DNA from: CAZERD01 sp964515405
Lineage (GTDB): Bacteria; Campylobacterota_A; Desulfurellia; Desulfurellales; CAZERD01
Reading direction: 5' to 3'
DNA: 14,287 nucleotides
NCBI GenBank assembly: GCA_964515405.1
Contig: CAZERD010000041.1
Location: 1-14,287 of the forward strand
A program made the position numbers and the translations under genes. How positions within the stretch are numbered: the first letter of the stretch is position 1; every line of letters starts with the position of its first letter. The notes beneath the pieces were generated by a model. The model was given only the letters and a program-made list of their open reading frames with translations, was not told the DNA's origin and made no database searches. Shown here in pieces: positions 5,798 through 14,007 of the stretch.

Positions 5798-7690
5798 TTA
5801 AATCATTTTGATGATGTACCAGCCACCAATTATCATGGCACCAGCACCCACCCAGTATGCATAATGATTAACAAAGCCCGTCTGGAGAAATCTCAGCAAC
5901 CACCCGATTCTCCTTGCTATCCACCCCACCAGATCCACACTACCATCTATAATACCTACATCCACTATTTTCCACAGGAAGTTTGTAGAAACCCACCAGA
6001 ATGGCTTAACTATAAATAGGTAAACAAAATCATCAAAGAAATATCCTCGGGCAAGGAGTACATACACGGGCAAAAGAACCTTGGCTATTGATTCCTTCGT
6101 TATCCACTTCTTGACATAAATTATCCATGCAACAAACACACCAAGAAAACCCAACGAGGCCGAAATAGCGCTAAGCAACGCATCCGAGTACTCACTCACG
6201 TGAGGAACAATCGTATTAGGAGCCGTCCTTGACAGAAACGCCTGAACAGGCGAGATATCCCCATGGAACGGTATGCCCACCCATCCTCCTACTATTGACA
6301 GGATGGCAAGCACCCACATGGGGATAAGCATCACTTTGGGAGCTTCATGCACATGGAGTTCATGATACAGCCCGGGTACTTTTTCCTCCCCATAAAACAT
6401 GGAGAACACCATTCTGAAGATATAGAAAGCCGTCATAAATGCTGTCACCTCACCCACAACCCATATAACAGGGTGTCCAAACTTCAGAGCCTCGGCAAGT
6501 ATAGCATCCTTACTAAAGAAAGCAGCAAAAGGTGGAATACCGCCTATAGCAAGAGCTGCTATAACCATCGTGGCTGCAGTGTGCGGCATATACTTCTTGA
6601 GCCCTCCCATTACATCTATGGAAAGCAACCCCCTCATCGCATGCATGACTGCTCCAGCGCCTAAAAATAACAGACCCTTAAAAAATGCGTGCGACATTAA
6701 GTGAAATATACCAGCCCAATAAGCACCCACACCTACACCTATGAACATATAACCAAGTTGGGAAAGGGTAGAGTAGGCAAGAATCCTCTTTATATCCTTA
6801 TGCACAAGCGCCATGCTGGCTGCATAAAACGCCGTAAAAGCACCTACACTTGCAACCACAGTCTGCGCCTGGGGAGACATAGAATATATAGCATTTGTCC
6901 TCGCAACCATATATACACCGGCTGTAACCATTGTAGCAGCGTGGATCAAAGAAGAAACAGGCGTGGGGCCTTCCATTGCGTCCGTCAACCATATATACAA
7001 AGGAAACTGAGCAGACTTCCCGACAGCACCAAGAAACAGGGCCAAACCTATAACGGTAGCAAGAGTAGGACTCAAAACTTCATGAACACGGGGAAATATG
7101 TCAGTAAATGTAAGACTACCAAAGTGTAATAAGAGGAAAAGCATACCAATCATAAAGCCAGCATCACCTATTCTATTGACAATGAAGGCTTTCTCTCCAG
7201 CGTCTGCCGCTGTCTTCTTCTCAAACCAGAACCCTATCAACAGATAAGAAGCTAATCCAACCCCTTCCCAGCCAACGAACATAAGTAGATAATTGTTCGC
7301 TAATATGAGTATTAACATGGCAGACACAAAGAGATTAAGATAGGCAAAATACCGGGCGTACCCAGGGTCACCCCTCATATATCCATTTGAATATATATGT
7401 ATCATCCAGGAAACAAAGGTAACAACAAAGAGCATCAGTGCGCTGAGCGAATCTACTCTAAGACCAAAAGGTACCCTTATGCTGAACAATGGAATCCAAG
7501 TGAAGTAATTATACTGATACACATGCCCACCGATGACCCCCACAATCGGGAACACAGCAAGCACAAAGGAAACACCCAGAGCAAAAGCAGCTATAAAACC
7601 AGCCACGGGTTTCGTCCATCTGCCAAAAATCCCATTCAAAACGAAGCCCGCTAGGGGAACGATAATAATAAGCAGAATTACAACCTTCAT
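5798..7690 (-). CDS. nuoL: Complex I antiporter-like membrane subunit NuoL (630 aa)
   Basis: Distal proton-pumping subunit of complex I, with the long lateral helix that spans NuoM and NuoN. E142 in FVGWEGVGLASYLLIGFWF is the helix-5 glutamate, D176 in NRIGDAGFMIG is conserved, and K225 in GKSAQFPLYIWLTDAMEGPTP is the helix-7 lysine. The A-M-E-G-P-T-P-V-S-S-L-I-H-A-A-T-M-V motif is diagnostic of NuoL. The C-terminal 100 or so residues past helix 14 are retained, consistent with a full lateral helix and anchor helix; 630 residues is in the normal range. ATG 7690 is preceded by GGAGATAACC, and the gap from nuoK is 10 bp. Confidence 0.97.
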   Translation of the reverse strand: MKVVILLIIIVPLAGFVLNGIFGRWTKPVAGFIAAFALGVSFVLAVFPIVGVIGGHVYQYNYFTWIPLFSIRVPFGLRVDSLSALMLFVVTFVSWMIHIYSNGYMRGDPGYARYFAYLNLFVSAMLILILANNYLLMFVGWEGVGLASYLLIGFWFEKKTAADAGEKAFIVNRIGDAGFMIGMLFLLLHFGSLTFTDIFPRVHEVLSPTLATVIGLALFLGAVGKSAQFPLYIWLTDAMEGPTPVSSLIHAATMVTAGVYMVARTNAIYSMSPQAQTVVASVGAFTAFYAASMALVHKDIKRILAYSTLSQLGYMFIGVGVGAYWAGIFHLMSHAFFKGLLFLGAGAVMHAMRGLLSIDVMGGLKKYMPHTAATMVIAALAIGGIPPFAAFFSKDAILAEALKFGHPVIWVVGEVTAFMTAFYIFRMVFSMFYGEEKVPGLYHELHVHEAPKVMLIPMWVLAILSIVGGWVGIPFHGDISPVQAFLSRTAPNTIVPHVSEYSDALLSAISASLGFLGVFVAWIIYVKKWITKESIAKVLLPVYVLLARGYFFDDFVYLFIVKPFWWVSTNFLWKIVDVGIIDGSVDLVGWIARRIGWLLRFLQTGFVNHYAYWVGAGAMIIGGWYIIKMI

Positions 7691-7700
7691 GGTTATCTCC

Positions 7701-7997
7701 TCACTTCCTCATTCCCGCAAAGTCATTTATATCAACGCTCTTCTTCTTCCTATACATAAGAATGGCTATACCAAGCCCCACTGCAGTTTCACTGGCCGCT
7801 ATAGCAGCTACAAATATAAACATCACCTGCCCTGATATATTGCCCAAGTAGTAAGACATTGTTACAAGTACCATACCAGCACCGTTTATCATCAACTCCA
7901 GACTCATAAGTACGGTAAAGAAATTCCTCCTCACCATCACACCGGTAGCACCTATAACCATCAGAAGCACAGAGAGCACCAAGAATTGGGTCAACAT
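7701..7997 (-). CDS. nuoK: Complex I membrane subunit NuoK (98 aa)
   Basis: Small three-helix subunit of the membrane arm, homologous to ND4L/MrpC. The two buried glutamates needed for coupling are present: E34 in MSLELMINGAGMVLV (helix 2) and E70 in AIAASETAVGLGIAIL (helix 3). Length of 98 is typical. ATG 7997 shares one base with the TAA stop of nuoJ (TAATG), a translational coupling arrangement, and an AGGGG site lies inside the end of nuoJ. Confidence 0.96.
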   Translation of the reverse strand: MLTQFLVLSVLLMVIGATGVMVRRNFFTVLMSLELMINGAGMVLVTMSYYLGNISGQVMFIFVAAIAASETAVGLGIAILMYRKKKSVDINDFAGMRK

Positions 7998-8497
7998 TAC
8001 AATCCCCTCCTGCCAAGATACACAGCACCAATGAGTGCAACAAGCAGTATAATGGCTACTATCTCAAAAGGAAGAAGGTAGTGTTTAAATAAAACCTCCC
8101 CAACCATCCTAACATTGCTCCCATGAAACACCAAATTTTTACCAGCACTGGATTCATTTATTCTTACCTTAGCCATAAGAACAACAAGATCAAAAAGCAA
8201 ACCAACACCGATTGCAATACCCCATATGGGCTGGGGATTGAATCTTCTCACCCCACTTACCGTCATCCTATCCATAGTCATTATCGTAAGTATTATCATA
8301 ACAGCTATAGCACCTGCGTAAACTATTACCTGAAGCATAGCTATAAATTGAGCATGAAGTATGATAAACTCCCCGGCTATACCAATGAACGCAGAAATAA
8401 GCCAGAGGGCAGACCTTATTGGATCCTTGGCTAGAACAACACCCAACGCACTACCAACCGATATTAACGCCAATACAAAAAAGGAAAACTCAAGCAT
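7997..8497 (-). CDS. nuoJ: Complex I membrane subunit NuoJ (166 aa)
   Basis: Membrane-arm subunit homologous to ND6, with about five transmembrane helices, forming part of the junction region near NuoK, NuoA and NuoH. The segment ALWLISAFIGIAGEFIILHA followed by QVIVYAGAIAVMI is the conserved helix-2/helix-3 region; Y-A-G-A-I-A-V near residue 62 is the family signature, associated with the helix that forms a pi-bulge in solved structures. Length of 166 is usual for bacterial NuoJ. ATG 8497 lies 3 bp after the nuoI stop, with GGTGG/GAGG just upstream. Confidence 0.93.
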   Translation of the reverse strand: MLEFSFFVLALISVGSALGVVLAKDPIRSALWLISAFIGIAGEFIILHAQFIAMLQVIVYAGAIAVMIILTIMTMDRMTVSGVRRFNPQPIWGIAIGVGLLFDLVVLMAKVRINESSAGKNLVFHGSNVRMVGEVLFKHYLLPFEIVAIILLVALIGAVYLGRRGL

Positions 8498-8500
8498 ACC

Positions 8501-8920
8501 TCACCCACCAGATTTACCATTTTCCACAAGTTGCTCTTTTGTATAGATAAACTTATCCCTATCATATTCTGCTCTTTCATATATCTTGGTCATGGAAATA
8601 GCAAGCTCAGGGCATACCTCAACACACAATCCGCAGAATAAACACCTGCCAAAGTCTATGCTATACACAGCAGGCTCTTTGCTGTGGTCCGCATTCTCCT
8701 TCGGCACTATCTCAATGCACTTAGAAGGGCATATCTTCTCACATAATCCACAATCAATACACCTTATCCTACCACTATCTTCATAAGTCTCAAGCGCATG
8801 AAACCATCTCGCTCTATCCGGCAATTCAAGCCTCTCATTGGGATATTGAACGGTCACAGGATGGGTAAACAGATATTTAAGTGTAACACTCAAACCCTTT
8901 CTCAAATCACTGAAGAACAC
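8501..8920 (-). CDS. nuoI: Complex I 2x[4Fe-4S] ferredoxin subunit NuoI (139 aa)
   Basis: Peripheral-arm subunit that carries clusters N6a and N6b between NuoG and NuoB. Two ferredoxin motifs are complete: C54-I-D-C57-G-L-C60-x3-C64-P and C93-L-F-C96-G-L-C99-x3-C103-P. The N-terminal KGLSVTLKYLF amphipathic segment sits against the membrane arm, and the C-terminal Y-E-x-A-E-Y-D-R-D-K-F-I-Y-T-K-E-Q-L is the family tail. At 139 residues it is shorter than E. coli NuoI (180), mainly at the ends. The start is GTG 8920: a perfect AGGAGGT lies 6 bases upstream and overlaps the nuoH TAG stop. Confidence 0.96.
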   Translation of the reverse strand: MFFSDLRKGLSVTLKYLFTHPVTVQYPNERLELPDRARWFHALETYEDSGRIRCIDCGLCEKICPSKCIEIVPKENADHSKEPAVYSIDFGRCLFCGLCVEVCPELAISMTKIYERAEYDRDKFIYTKEQLVENGKSGG

Positions 8921-8931
8921 TCACCCACCTC

Positions 8932-9930
8932 CTAATGAAAGTAAGGCAATCCCGCTGTCAGGGCAAAACCTGTCCAGAATATATTCAAAACCATAGCAGG
9001 CAATAGCACTTTCCACCCTATATCCATGAGCTGATCATATCTATATCTGGGAAAAGTCCCCCAAAACGCTGTGAACATGAATATAAACGTAAGAATCTTA
9101 ATCCAATACCATATAAATCCCGGTAGCACTGGACCAGTCCATCCACCCAAAAATACCAAAGCCCCAAGAGCAGACAAAACAAAAATAGTAACGTATTGCC
9201 CAAAGAAAAACATTGCCATCTTCAAACCAGAGAATTCAGTGTTAAATCCGGCAACAAGCTCAGGTTCAGCCTCCGGCAAATCAAACGGCACCCTTGCTGC
9301 CGCAGCAAGCATAGCTATAACATAAGCTACAAAGGCCACAGGCTGGTAAAAAACAAACCACAAATGCGATTGAGCTTTAACTATAGCATCTAAATTCAGG
9401 GACTGGGCCATAAGGATTGGATTAAGTAACGCAAGGGCAAGTACAACCTCATAACTTATCATCTGAGCTACTTCCCTCTGAGAACCTATATAAGCATATT
9501 TATTCCCGCCCGTGGCAGCCCCGGCGGAAAGTATTCCAAAAGAGGTAATCCCAAGCATGGCAAGTATGTATATGACATCGAGGTTCGACGTGAAAACAGA
9601 AAAGTGAAAAAGAGGCCCACTTGAGAGCTTTACAGGCGGGAAAAACGGTATAGCGAGAGCTGCAGCAAAAGGAAAAGAGGCCGCAACAAGAGGAGCCATC
9701 CAAAACATAGCCTTATCTGCTCTCGCTGGTATAACATCCTCCTTGAAAAAAGACTTTATAGTATCAGCTATAGGTTGTAATAATCCGTACGGACCAACCC
9801 TCTTAGGTCCTATCCTTTGCTGCATGTGACCTATAACTTTCCTCTCATACCACGTCGCATACATCACATACACGCTAAGAATACTAACAAGAAGTATCAC
9901 CTTAACAATCGCAATCGCCACCTCAACCAT
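8932..9930 (-). CDS. nuoH: Complex I membrane subunit NuoH (332 aa)
   Basis: Heel subunit of complex I (ND1 homologue) that forms most of the quinone access chamber with NuoB and NuoD. Conserved blocks are all visible: residues 28-49 (YERKVIGHMQQRIGPKRVGP), residues 151-166 (QREVAQMISYEVVLAL), and residues 213-235 (RVPFDLPEAEPELVAGFNTE), whose acidic residues form the start of the coupling path. About eight hydrophobic helices are predicted. Length of 332 is typical. ATG 9930 overlaps the end of nuoG by 8 bp, with AAAGGTGAG upstream inside nuoG. Confidence 0.97.
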   Translation of the reverse strand: MVEVAIAIVKVILLVSILSVYVMYATWYERKVIGHMQQRIGPKRVGPYGLLQPIADTIKSFFKEDVIPARADKAMFWMAPLVAASFPFAAALAIPFFPPVKLSSGPLFHFSVFTSNLDVIYILAMLGITSFGILSAGAATGGNKYAYIGSQREVAQMISYEVVLALALLNPILMAQSLNLDAIVKAQSHLWFVFYQPVAFVAYVIAMLAAAARVPFDLPEAEPELVAGFNTEFSGLKMAMFFFGQYVTIFVLSALGALVFLGGWTGPVLPGFIWYWIKILTFIFMFTAFWGTFPRYRYDQLMDIGWKVLLPAMVLNIFWTGFALTAGLPYFH

Positions 9931-12250
9931 TTCTACTCACCTTTTCAATCCTCTTAACTGGAAAAACATTGGAAAAAGAACCAGAAAAGTTATAGGCATT
10001 CAGATCATCGTACCATAAGGGAATCCCAAACACACCTTGGGGTATATCCATACTAATCCTCACTCTGCCCTCAACAACACCTCTGCCCTCAAGCACAATC
10101 CTATCACCGTCGCTCAGAGAGAGCTCCTCTGCATCACCTTCTGAAATCAGAATATAAGGCTCAGGAGATGCAATTCTTGCTCCCTGCGCCAAGGAAGAAA
10201 ACAATCCCGCACGGAACTTAGAAAATACCACTACCCCTACCCTTCCCGCATACCGATTATTAAATAACGGATCCTCCAACCCAACACCATGTCCTTTGAG
10301 TTGAACAAAAGCCTTACCAGCAAAAGAAGCAACTTCAGCAGGAGAAATGTTATAACCACATGCAGAAGATATACCCATAATAACATCCAAACCACTGAGC
10401 CTACTATCATCTAGAGCTCTGTGAAACGAGTTAACCCTACCTTCTATGTTAACAAAATGCCCTGAAGAGTGTGCAAAGGAAGAAATAGGTATTACCACAT
10501 CCGCAACTTCGGCAGTTCTATTCTTGTAAGCACCCACGTATACAACATTCGCTCTGCCCAAAACAAATAAAGCATCCTCATCACTCATCACATCAAACAG
10601 ATCAGCACCAAGAAGAAATAGAGTTTTCACCTTATTTTCTCTCACCAGATCCACAAGCTCAACAAGGGAGACACTTCGTTCCTCAGGAAAACCACCAGGT
10701 GAAAACCCATACGACACTCCCGCATATATATCACCCACGGCATTGCTGTACTTGGATGAAAAGAGTAAACTTACCCCATTACCAAGCAAAAGAGCGAAAT
10801 CGGAGACAGCCCGGATTATGGTCTCGCCACCGGGCCTCTCCAGCGCCTCCTCACCGACAACAAACGTTATATTGCCCGCAGATTTAATGGCCTCAACAAT
10901 TTCTTCAGGTATCTCAAATGTACCCTCACTGCCTCTGAGCTTCTCCACCAAACTCCTAGAGATGCTAACTTCATCTCCAGGTCTATAGTTCAATACCAAT
11001 GGCTTCAGAGAGTTGAACTTGGTCTCTCTCCAGTATATCTGAATGAGCTTGGCTTTTTTTCTCAGCTTTACAGCCCTGGTAATCTCCCAATCCACTCTAG
11101 GCATTTCGTTCGCGAAATCACCGCCAAAACACACCACAAGATCAGACTCTCCAATCCTCTCAAACTCGGATAAAGCATCCAACCCCTCACCCAAAAACCT
11201 CACCGCTTTACCGATGTGGGTTGAAGCAAAGGAATCAAGGTTAACATTCCTTAACGCCCTCTCAAACATCAATCTTAAAGCAAATGCCTCTTCAAAACTG
11301 CATCTTGCACCAGATATACCCATTATCCCAGAAGACCCAACCTTGGAAAGCATTTCCACAGCTTTGCCAATGGCTTCATCATACGTGACTTCCTTGCCCA
11401 TAATTTTACAACCATATAAATTATTCTCACTGCCCGTTACCGAATAACCAAATCTACCCAAGTTGCACAGATTTGCCCTGTTAGGAGTATCGTTTCTGCT
11501 AGTGACCCTCAGCACCTCATTGTTCTTTACGTTCAACTCCATACTGCACCCAGACCCACAAAACACACAGGTTGACTCAATCTTCTCAAGTTCCCACGGT
11601 CTAGCCCTATACTTGAACAGCTTGCTGCTCATAGCCCCTGTAGGACATATACTCACACACTGACCGCAGAACTCACAGTCCAATGGCTTTCCATCCTTGG
11701 TATCTATTTCCTTGCCGCCCCAATCCTTTTTAACCAACGCAAGGATACCAAAGTTAACCACCTTATCACATATGGTGACACATCTTCTGCACTGTATACA
11801 TAGATTAGCGTCATGGTGTATAATTTTCCACTCATGATGCACAGTCCTATCTGGAACAGAAAGTGCATCTGTTACCGACTCCAAAGGATTCTCAGTTATG
11901 TTAAGTTCATAATTGATATTCTGCAGCTCGCACTCCCCGCTCTTATCACACACACCACACTGGAGTGGATGAAACTTATCCCACTGGTATACTATTTTCT
12001 TCCTTGCTTCAACCACAACATCTGAATCGGTGAGTATCTCCATACCATCCTTTACCTTCATAGCACAAGAAAGCATAGGTCTCTTTTGTCCTACAATCTC
12101 AACCACACATATCCTGCATGCTCCTATAGCACCAAACCTGTCAGAATAACATATTGCAGGTATATATATCCCATTTCTTCTCGCTACATCAAGTATCGTT
12201 TCGCCCTGCTGGGCCTCATATTCTACTCCATTTATCTTCACCTTGATCAT
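9923..12250 (-). CDS. nuoG: Complex I large iron-sulfur subunit NuoG with an extra ferredoxin motif (775 aa)
   Basis: Peripheral-arm subunit that normally passes electrons from NuoF to NuoI. N-terminus (1-75): [2Fe-2S] cluster N1b with C34, C45, C48, C62. Next, H94-x3-C98-x2-C101-x5-C107 binds N5. Then C151-I-Q-C154-R-R-C157-x3-C161 and C192-E-F-C195-G-Q-C198-x3-C202-P form two full four-cysteine motifs; E. coli NuoG retains only the first three and the last, enough for N4 alone, so one more [4Fe-4S] is predicted. C228-x2-C231-x3-C235-x26-C262 is the N7 site. Residues from about 230 to the end form the molybdopterin-oxidoreductase-like fold without evidence of cofactor use. ATG 12250 is preferred over the longer GTG at 12259, because AAGGGG sits 8 bases before the ATG and overlaps the GTG. 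No nuoE or nuoF precedes it; nuoD ends 12 bp upstream. Confidence 0.93.
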   Translation of the reverse strand: MIKVKINGVEYEAQQGETILDVARRNGIYIPAICYSDRFGAIGACRICVVEIVGQKRPMLSCAMKVKDGMEILTDSDVVVEARKKIVYQWDKFHPLQCGVCDKSGECELQNINYELNITENPLESVTDALSVPDRTVHHEWKIIHHDANLCIQCRRCVTICDKVVNFGILALVKKDWGGKEIDTKDGKPLDCEFCGQCVSICPTGAMSSKLFKYRARPWELEKIESTCVFCGSGCSMELNVKNNEVLRVTSRNDTPNRANLCNLGRFGYSVTGSENNLYGCKIMGKEVTYDEAIGKAVEMLSKVGSSGIMGISGARCSFEEAFALRLMFERALRNVNLDSFASTHIGKAVRFLGEGLDALSEFERIGESDLVVCFGGDFANEMPRVDWEITRAVKLRKKAKLIQIYWRETKFNSLKPLVLNYRPGDEVSISRSLVEKLRGSEGTFEIPEEIVEAIKSAGNITFVVGEEALERPGGETIIRAVSDFALLLGNGVSLLFSSKYSNAVGDIYAGVSYGFSPGGFPEERSVSLVELVDLVRENKVKTLFLLGADLFDVMSDEDALFVLGRANVVYVGAYKNRTAEVADVVIPISSFAHSSGHFVNIEGRVNSFHRALDDSRLSGLDVIMGISSACGYNISPAEVASFAGKAFVQLKGHGVGLEDPLFNNRYAGRVGVVVFSKFRAGLFSSLAQGARIASPEPYILISEGDAEELSLSDGDRIVLEGRGVVEGRVRISMDIPQGVFGIPLWYDDLNAYNFSGSFSNVFPVKRIEKVSRNG

Positions 12251-12262
12251 ACACCGCACCCC

Positions 12263-13459
12263 TTACCTGTCACACTCGCCAAAGACAAAATCTATACTCC
12301 CTATGACAGATATAACATCCGCCACCAACCCACCCTTCACCATTGTAGGCATAGCGCTAATATTGATAAAAGAAGGAGCTCTTATTTTTAACCTATAGGG
12401 CTTACCCTCTCCAGTTGAATATATATAAAACCCAAGTTCCCCTTTGGGATTCTCTGCCCCAACATAAACCTCACCTGGAGGAGCCTTTATCCCTCGCACA
12501 ACTTTCACAAAATGCTTCATCAATGAATAGTTTTTTGTCATGAGTTCTTCTTTTCTATCCCATACATATCGGGAATCGCTTACCATAACTGGTCCATCAG
12601 GTATCTTCTCTATGCACTGTTCCAGTATTCTATTTGACTGCATCATCTCATCCATTCTAACAAGATAGCGGGCATACACATCACCATCTCCATAAACCGG
12701 TATTTCAAAATCAAGCTCAGGGTACACAGAATAAGGATCATCCCTTCTCAGGTCCCAATCCACACCAGACCCTCTTGTACATGGCCCAGCTATACCCCAG
12801 TTTATGGCGTCTTCTTTGGAAATAAACCCCACCCCTTTTGTGCGCTTGAGCCAGATCCTATTCCTGGTAAGAAGCTTGTGATACTCAGCTACCTTCTTAG
12901 GGAAAAGCTTCACAAAATCCCTGAGTTTATCAAGAAAACCATCAGGAAGGTCTCTGGCAACCCCACCTATTCTGATGTAGTTATATGTAAGCCTGTTACC
13001 ACAGGCCATTTCATACATATCAAGTATATATTCCCTTTCCCTGAAGCAATATAGAAACACAGTCATTGCGCCTATATCAAGCGCATGGGTAGCAAGCCAC
13101 ACAAGATGAGAAGCTATTCTTCCAAGCTCAGCCATGATCACTCTGATGTACTCAGCCCTGAGAGGTATTTCCTCCTGTATCCCAAGCAACTTTTCAACAG
13201 CCATCGCATAGGCGAAATTGTTATTCATTGAAGCAAGATAGTCCAACCTGTCCGTATAGGGTGTAAACTGGTGATAACTCATGTTTTCGGCTAGTTTTTC
13301 TATTCCCCTGTGCAAAAAACCAACTTGAGGATCAGAATCAACTATTCTCTCGCCGTCAAGCTTCAAAACGTACCTCAAAACCCCATGAGTAGCAGGATGC
13401 TGAGGTCCGACATTGAGAATGATTTCCCGTCTACCTTCCCTTTCTCGCATCTCGCTCAT
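12263..13459 (-). CDS. nuoD: Complex I 49-kDa-type subunit NuoD (398 aa)
   Basis: Peripheral-arm subunit that forms the quinone-reduction site with NuoB; it descends from the large subunit of [NiFe] hydrogenases but lacks the metal cysteines. The loop G-P-Q-H-P-A-T-H-G carries H25, and YTDRLDYLASMNNN carries Y74; these have the same 49-residue spacing as the quinone headgroup ligands H38 and Y87 of Thermus Nqo4. RIGGVARDLPDGF, GPCTRGSGVDWDLRRDDPY and the C-terminal DVISVIGSIDFVFGECDR are family signatures. ATG 13459 is chosen, since GGGAG lies 7 bases upstream; the longer reading begins at a TTG (13477) inside the nuoC stop region. NuoC and NuoD are separate proteins here, not fused as in E. 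coli. Confidence 0.96.
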   Translation of the reverse strand: MSEMREREGRREIILNVGPQHPATHGVLRYVLKLDGERIVDSDPQVGFLHRGIEKLAENMSYHQFTPYTDRLDYLASMNNNFAYAMAVEKLLGIQEEIPLRAEYIRVIMAELGRIASHLVWLATHALDIGAMTVFLYCFREREYILDMYEMACGNRLTYNYIRIGGVARDLPDGFLDKLRDFVKLFPKKVAEYHKLLTRNRIWLKRTKGVGFISKEDAINWGIAGPCTRGSGVDWDLRRDDPYSVYPELDFEIPVYGDGDVYARYLVRMDEMMQSNRILEQCIEKIPDGPVMVSDSRYVWDRKEELMTKNYSLMKHFVKVVRGIKAPPGEVYVGAENPKGELGFYIYSTGEGKPYRLKIRAPSFINISAMPTMVKGGLVADVISVIGSIDFVFGECDR

Positions 13460-13470
13460 AACATGACTCC

Positions 13471-13998
13471 CTACCAAGGCATCCTTGTATGTTTAGGCTT
13501 TTTAAGCTGCCCAAGGGGTAGATGCTTATCAAGATACCTATCGTCTTCTGGGGTTCCTTTAAGGGGATAGTCTTTCCTCAAAGGATGCCCTCTCCAATCA
13601 TCAGGCATCAATATTCTCCTCATATCCGGGTGGTTTCTGAAGGATATACCAAACATATCGTACACTTCTCTTTCATCCCAGTTGGCAGAATTCCATATGT
13701 CACTTACCGTATCAACTTCTTCTCCCTCTCCCACACTCGTCTTAACAGCTATCTTGGTCTTGTTTGGGATAGACCTGATCCAATAAACCACTTCAAATCT
13801 CTCTTCTCTATCAGGGAAATCCACGGCCGTGAGCATAACAAGGTAATTGAAAGAGAGCTTCTCGTCATCATGAAGGAACCTCATAAGATCATGTAGCTTC
13901 TCTTTTGGTATCCTAACTATCAAATCTCCTCTGAACTTCACAACTTCTATATCTGGAAACCTATCTCTTATAGCAGATAAAATCTCCTCATCACTCAT
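13471..13998 (-). CDS. nuoC: Complex I 30-kDa-type subunit NuoC (175 aa)
   Basis: Peripheral-arm structural subunit that contacts NuoD, NuoB and NuoI and carries no cofactor. The conserved block runs from ERFEVVYWIRSI through SANWDEREVYDMFGISF and HPDMRRILMPDDWRGHPLRK to DYPL, the signature of the 30-kDa family. Length of 175 matches stand-alone NuoC. ATG 13998 follows GAGG, which overlaps the TGA stop of nuoB; the distance from nuoB is 9 bp. The TAG stop lies 11 bp before nuoD. Confidence 0.96.
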   Translation of the reverse strand: MSDEEILSAIRDRFPDIEVVKFRGDLIVRIPKEKLHDLMRFLHDDEKLSFNYLVMLTAVDFPDREERFEVVYWIRSIPNKTKIAVKTSVGEGEEVDTVSDIWNSANWDEREVYDMFGISFRNHPDMRRILMPDDWRGHPLRKDYPLKGTPEDDRYLDKHLPLGQLKKPKHTRMPW

Positions 13999-14007
13999 TC
14001 TTTTCCC

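Noticed and set aside
6701..7129. A 142-codon plus-strand ORF opposite nuoL
   Set aside because: Lies fully inside nuoL on the other strand. Its His/Lys/Tyr-rich composition is what a reversed hydrophobic membrane gene yields.
11043..11447. A 134-codon plus-strand ORF opposite nuoG
   Set aside because: It is a shadow of the well-supported NuoG frame; no start signal or family signature.
12251..12259. GTG at 12259 as the nuoG start
   Set aside because: It overlaps the Shine-Dalgarno sequence that is ideally spaced for ATG 12250, and the added residues are not part of the conserved NuoG N-terminus.
13460..13477. TTG at 13477 as the nuoD start
   Set aside because: It would overlap the nuoC stop, has no ribosome binding site, and ATG 13459 has a good one.
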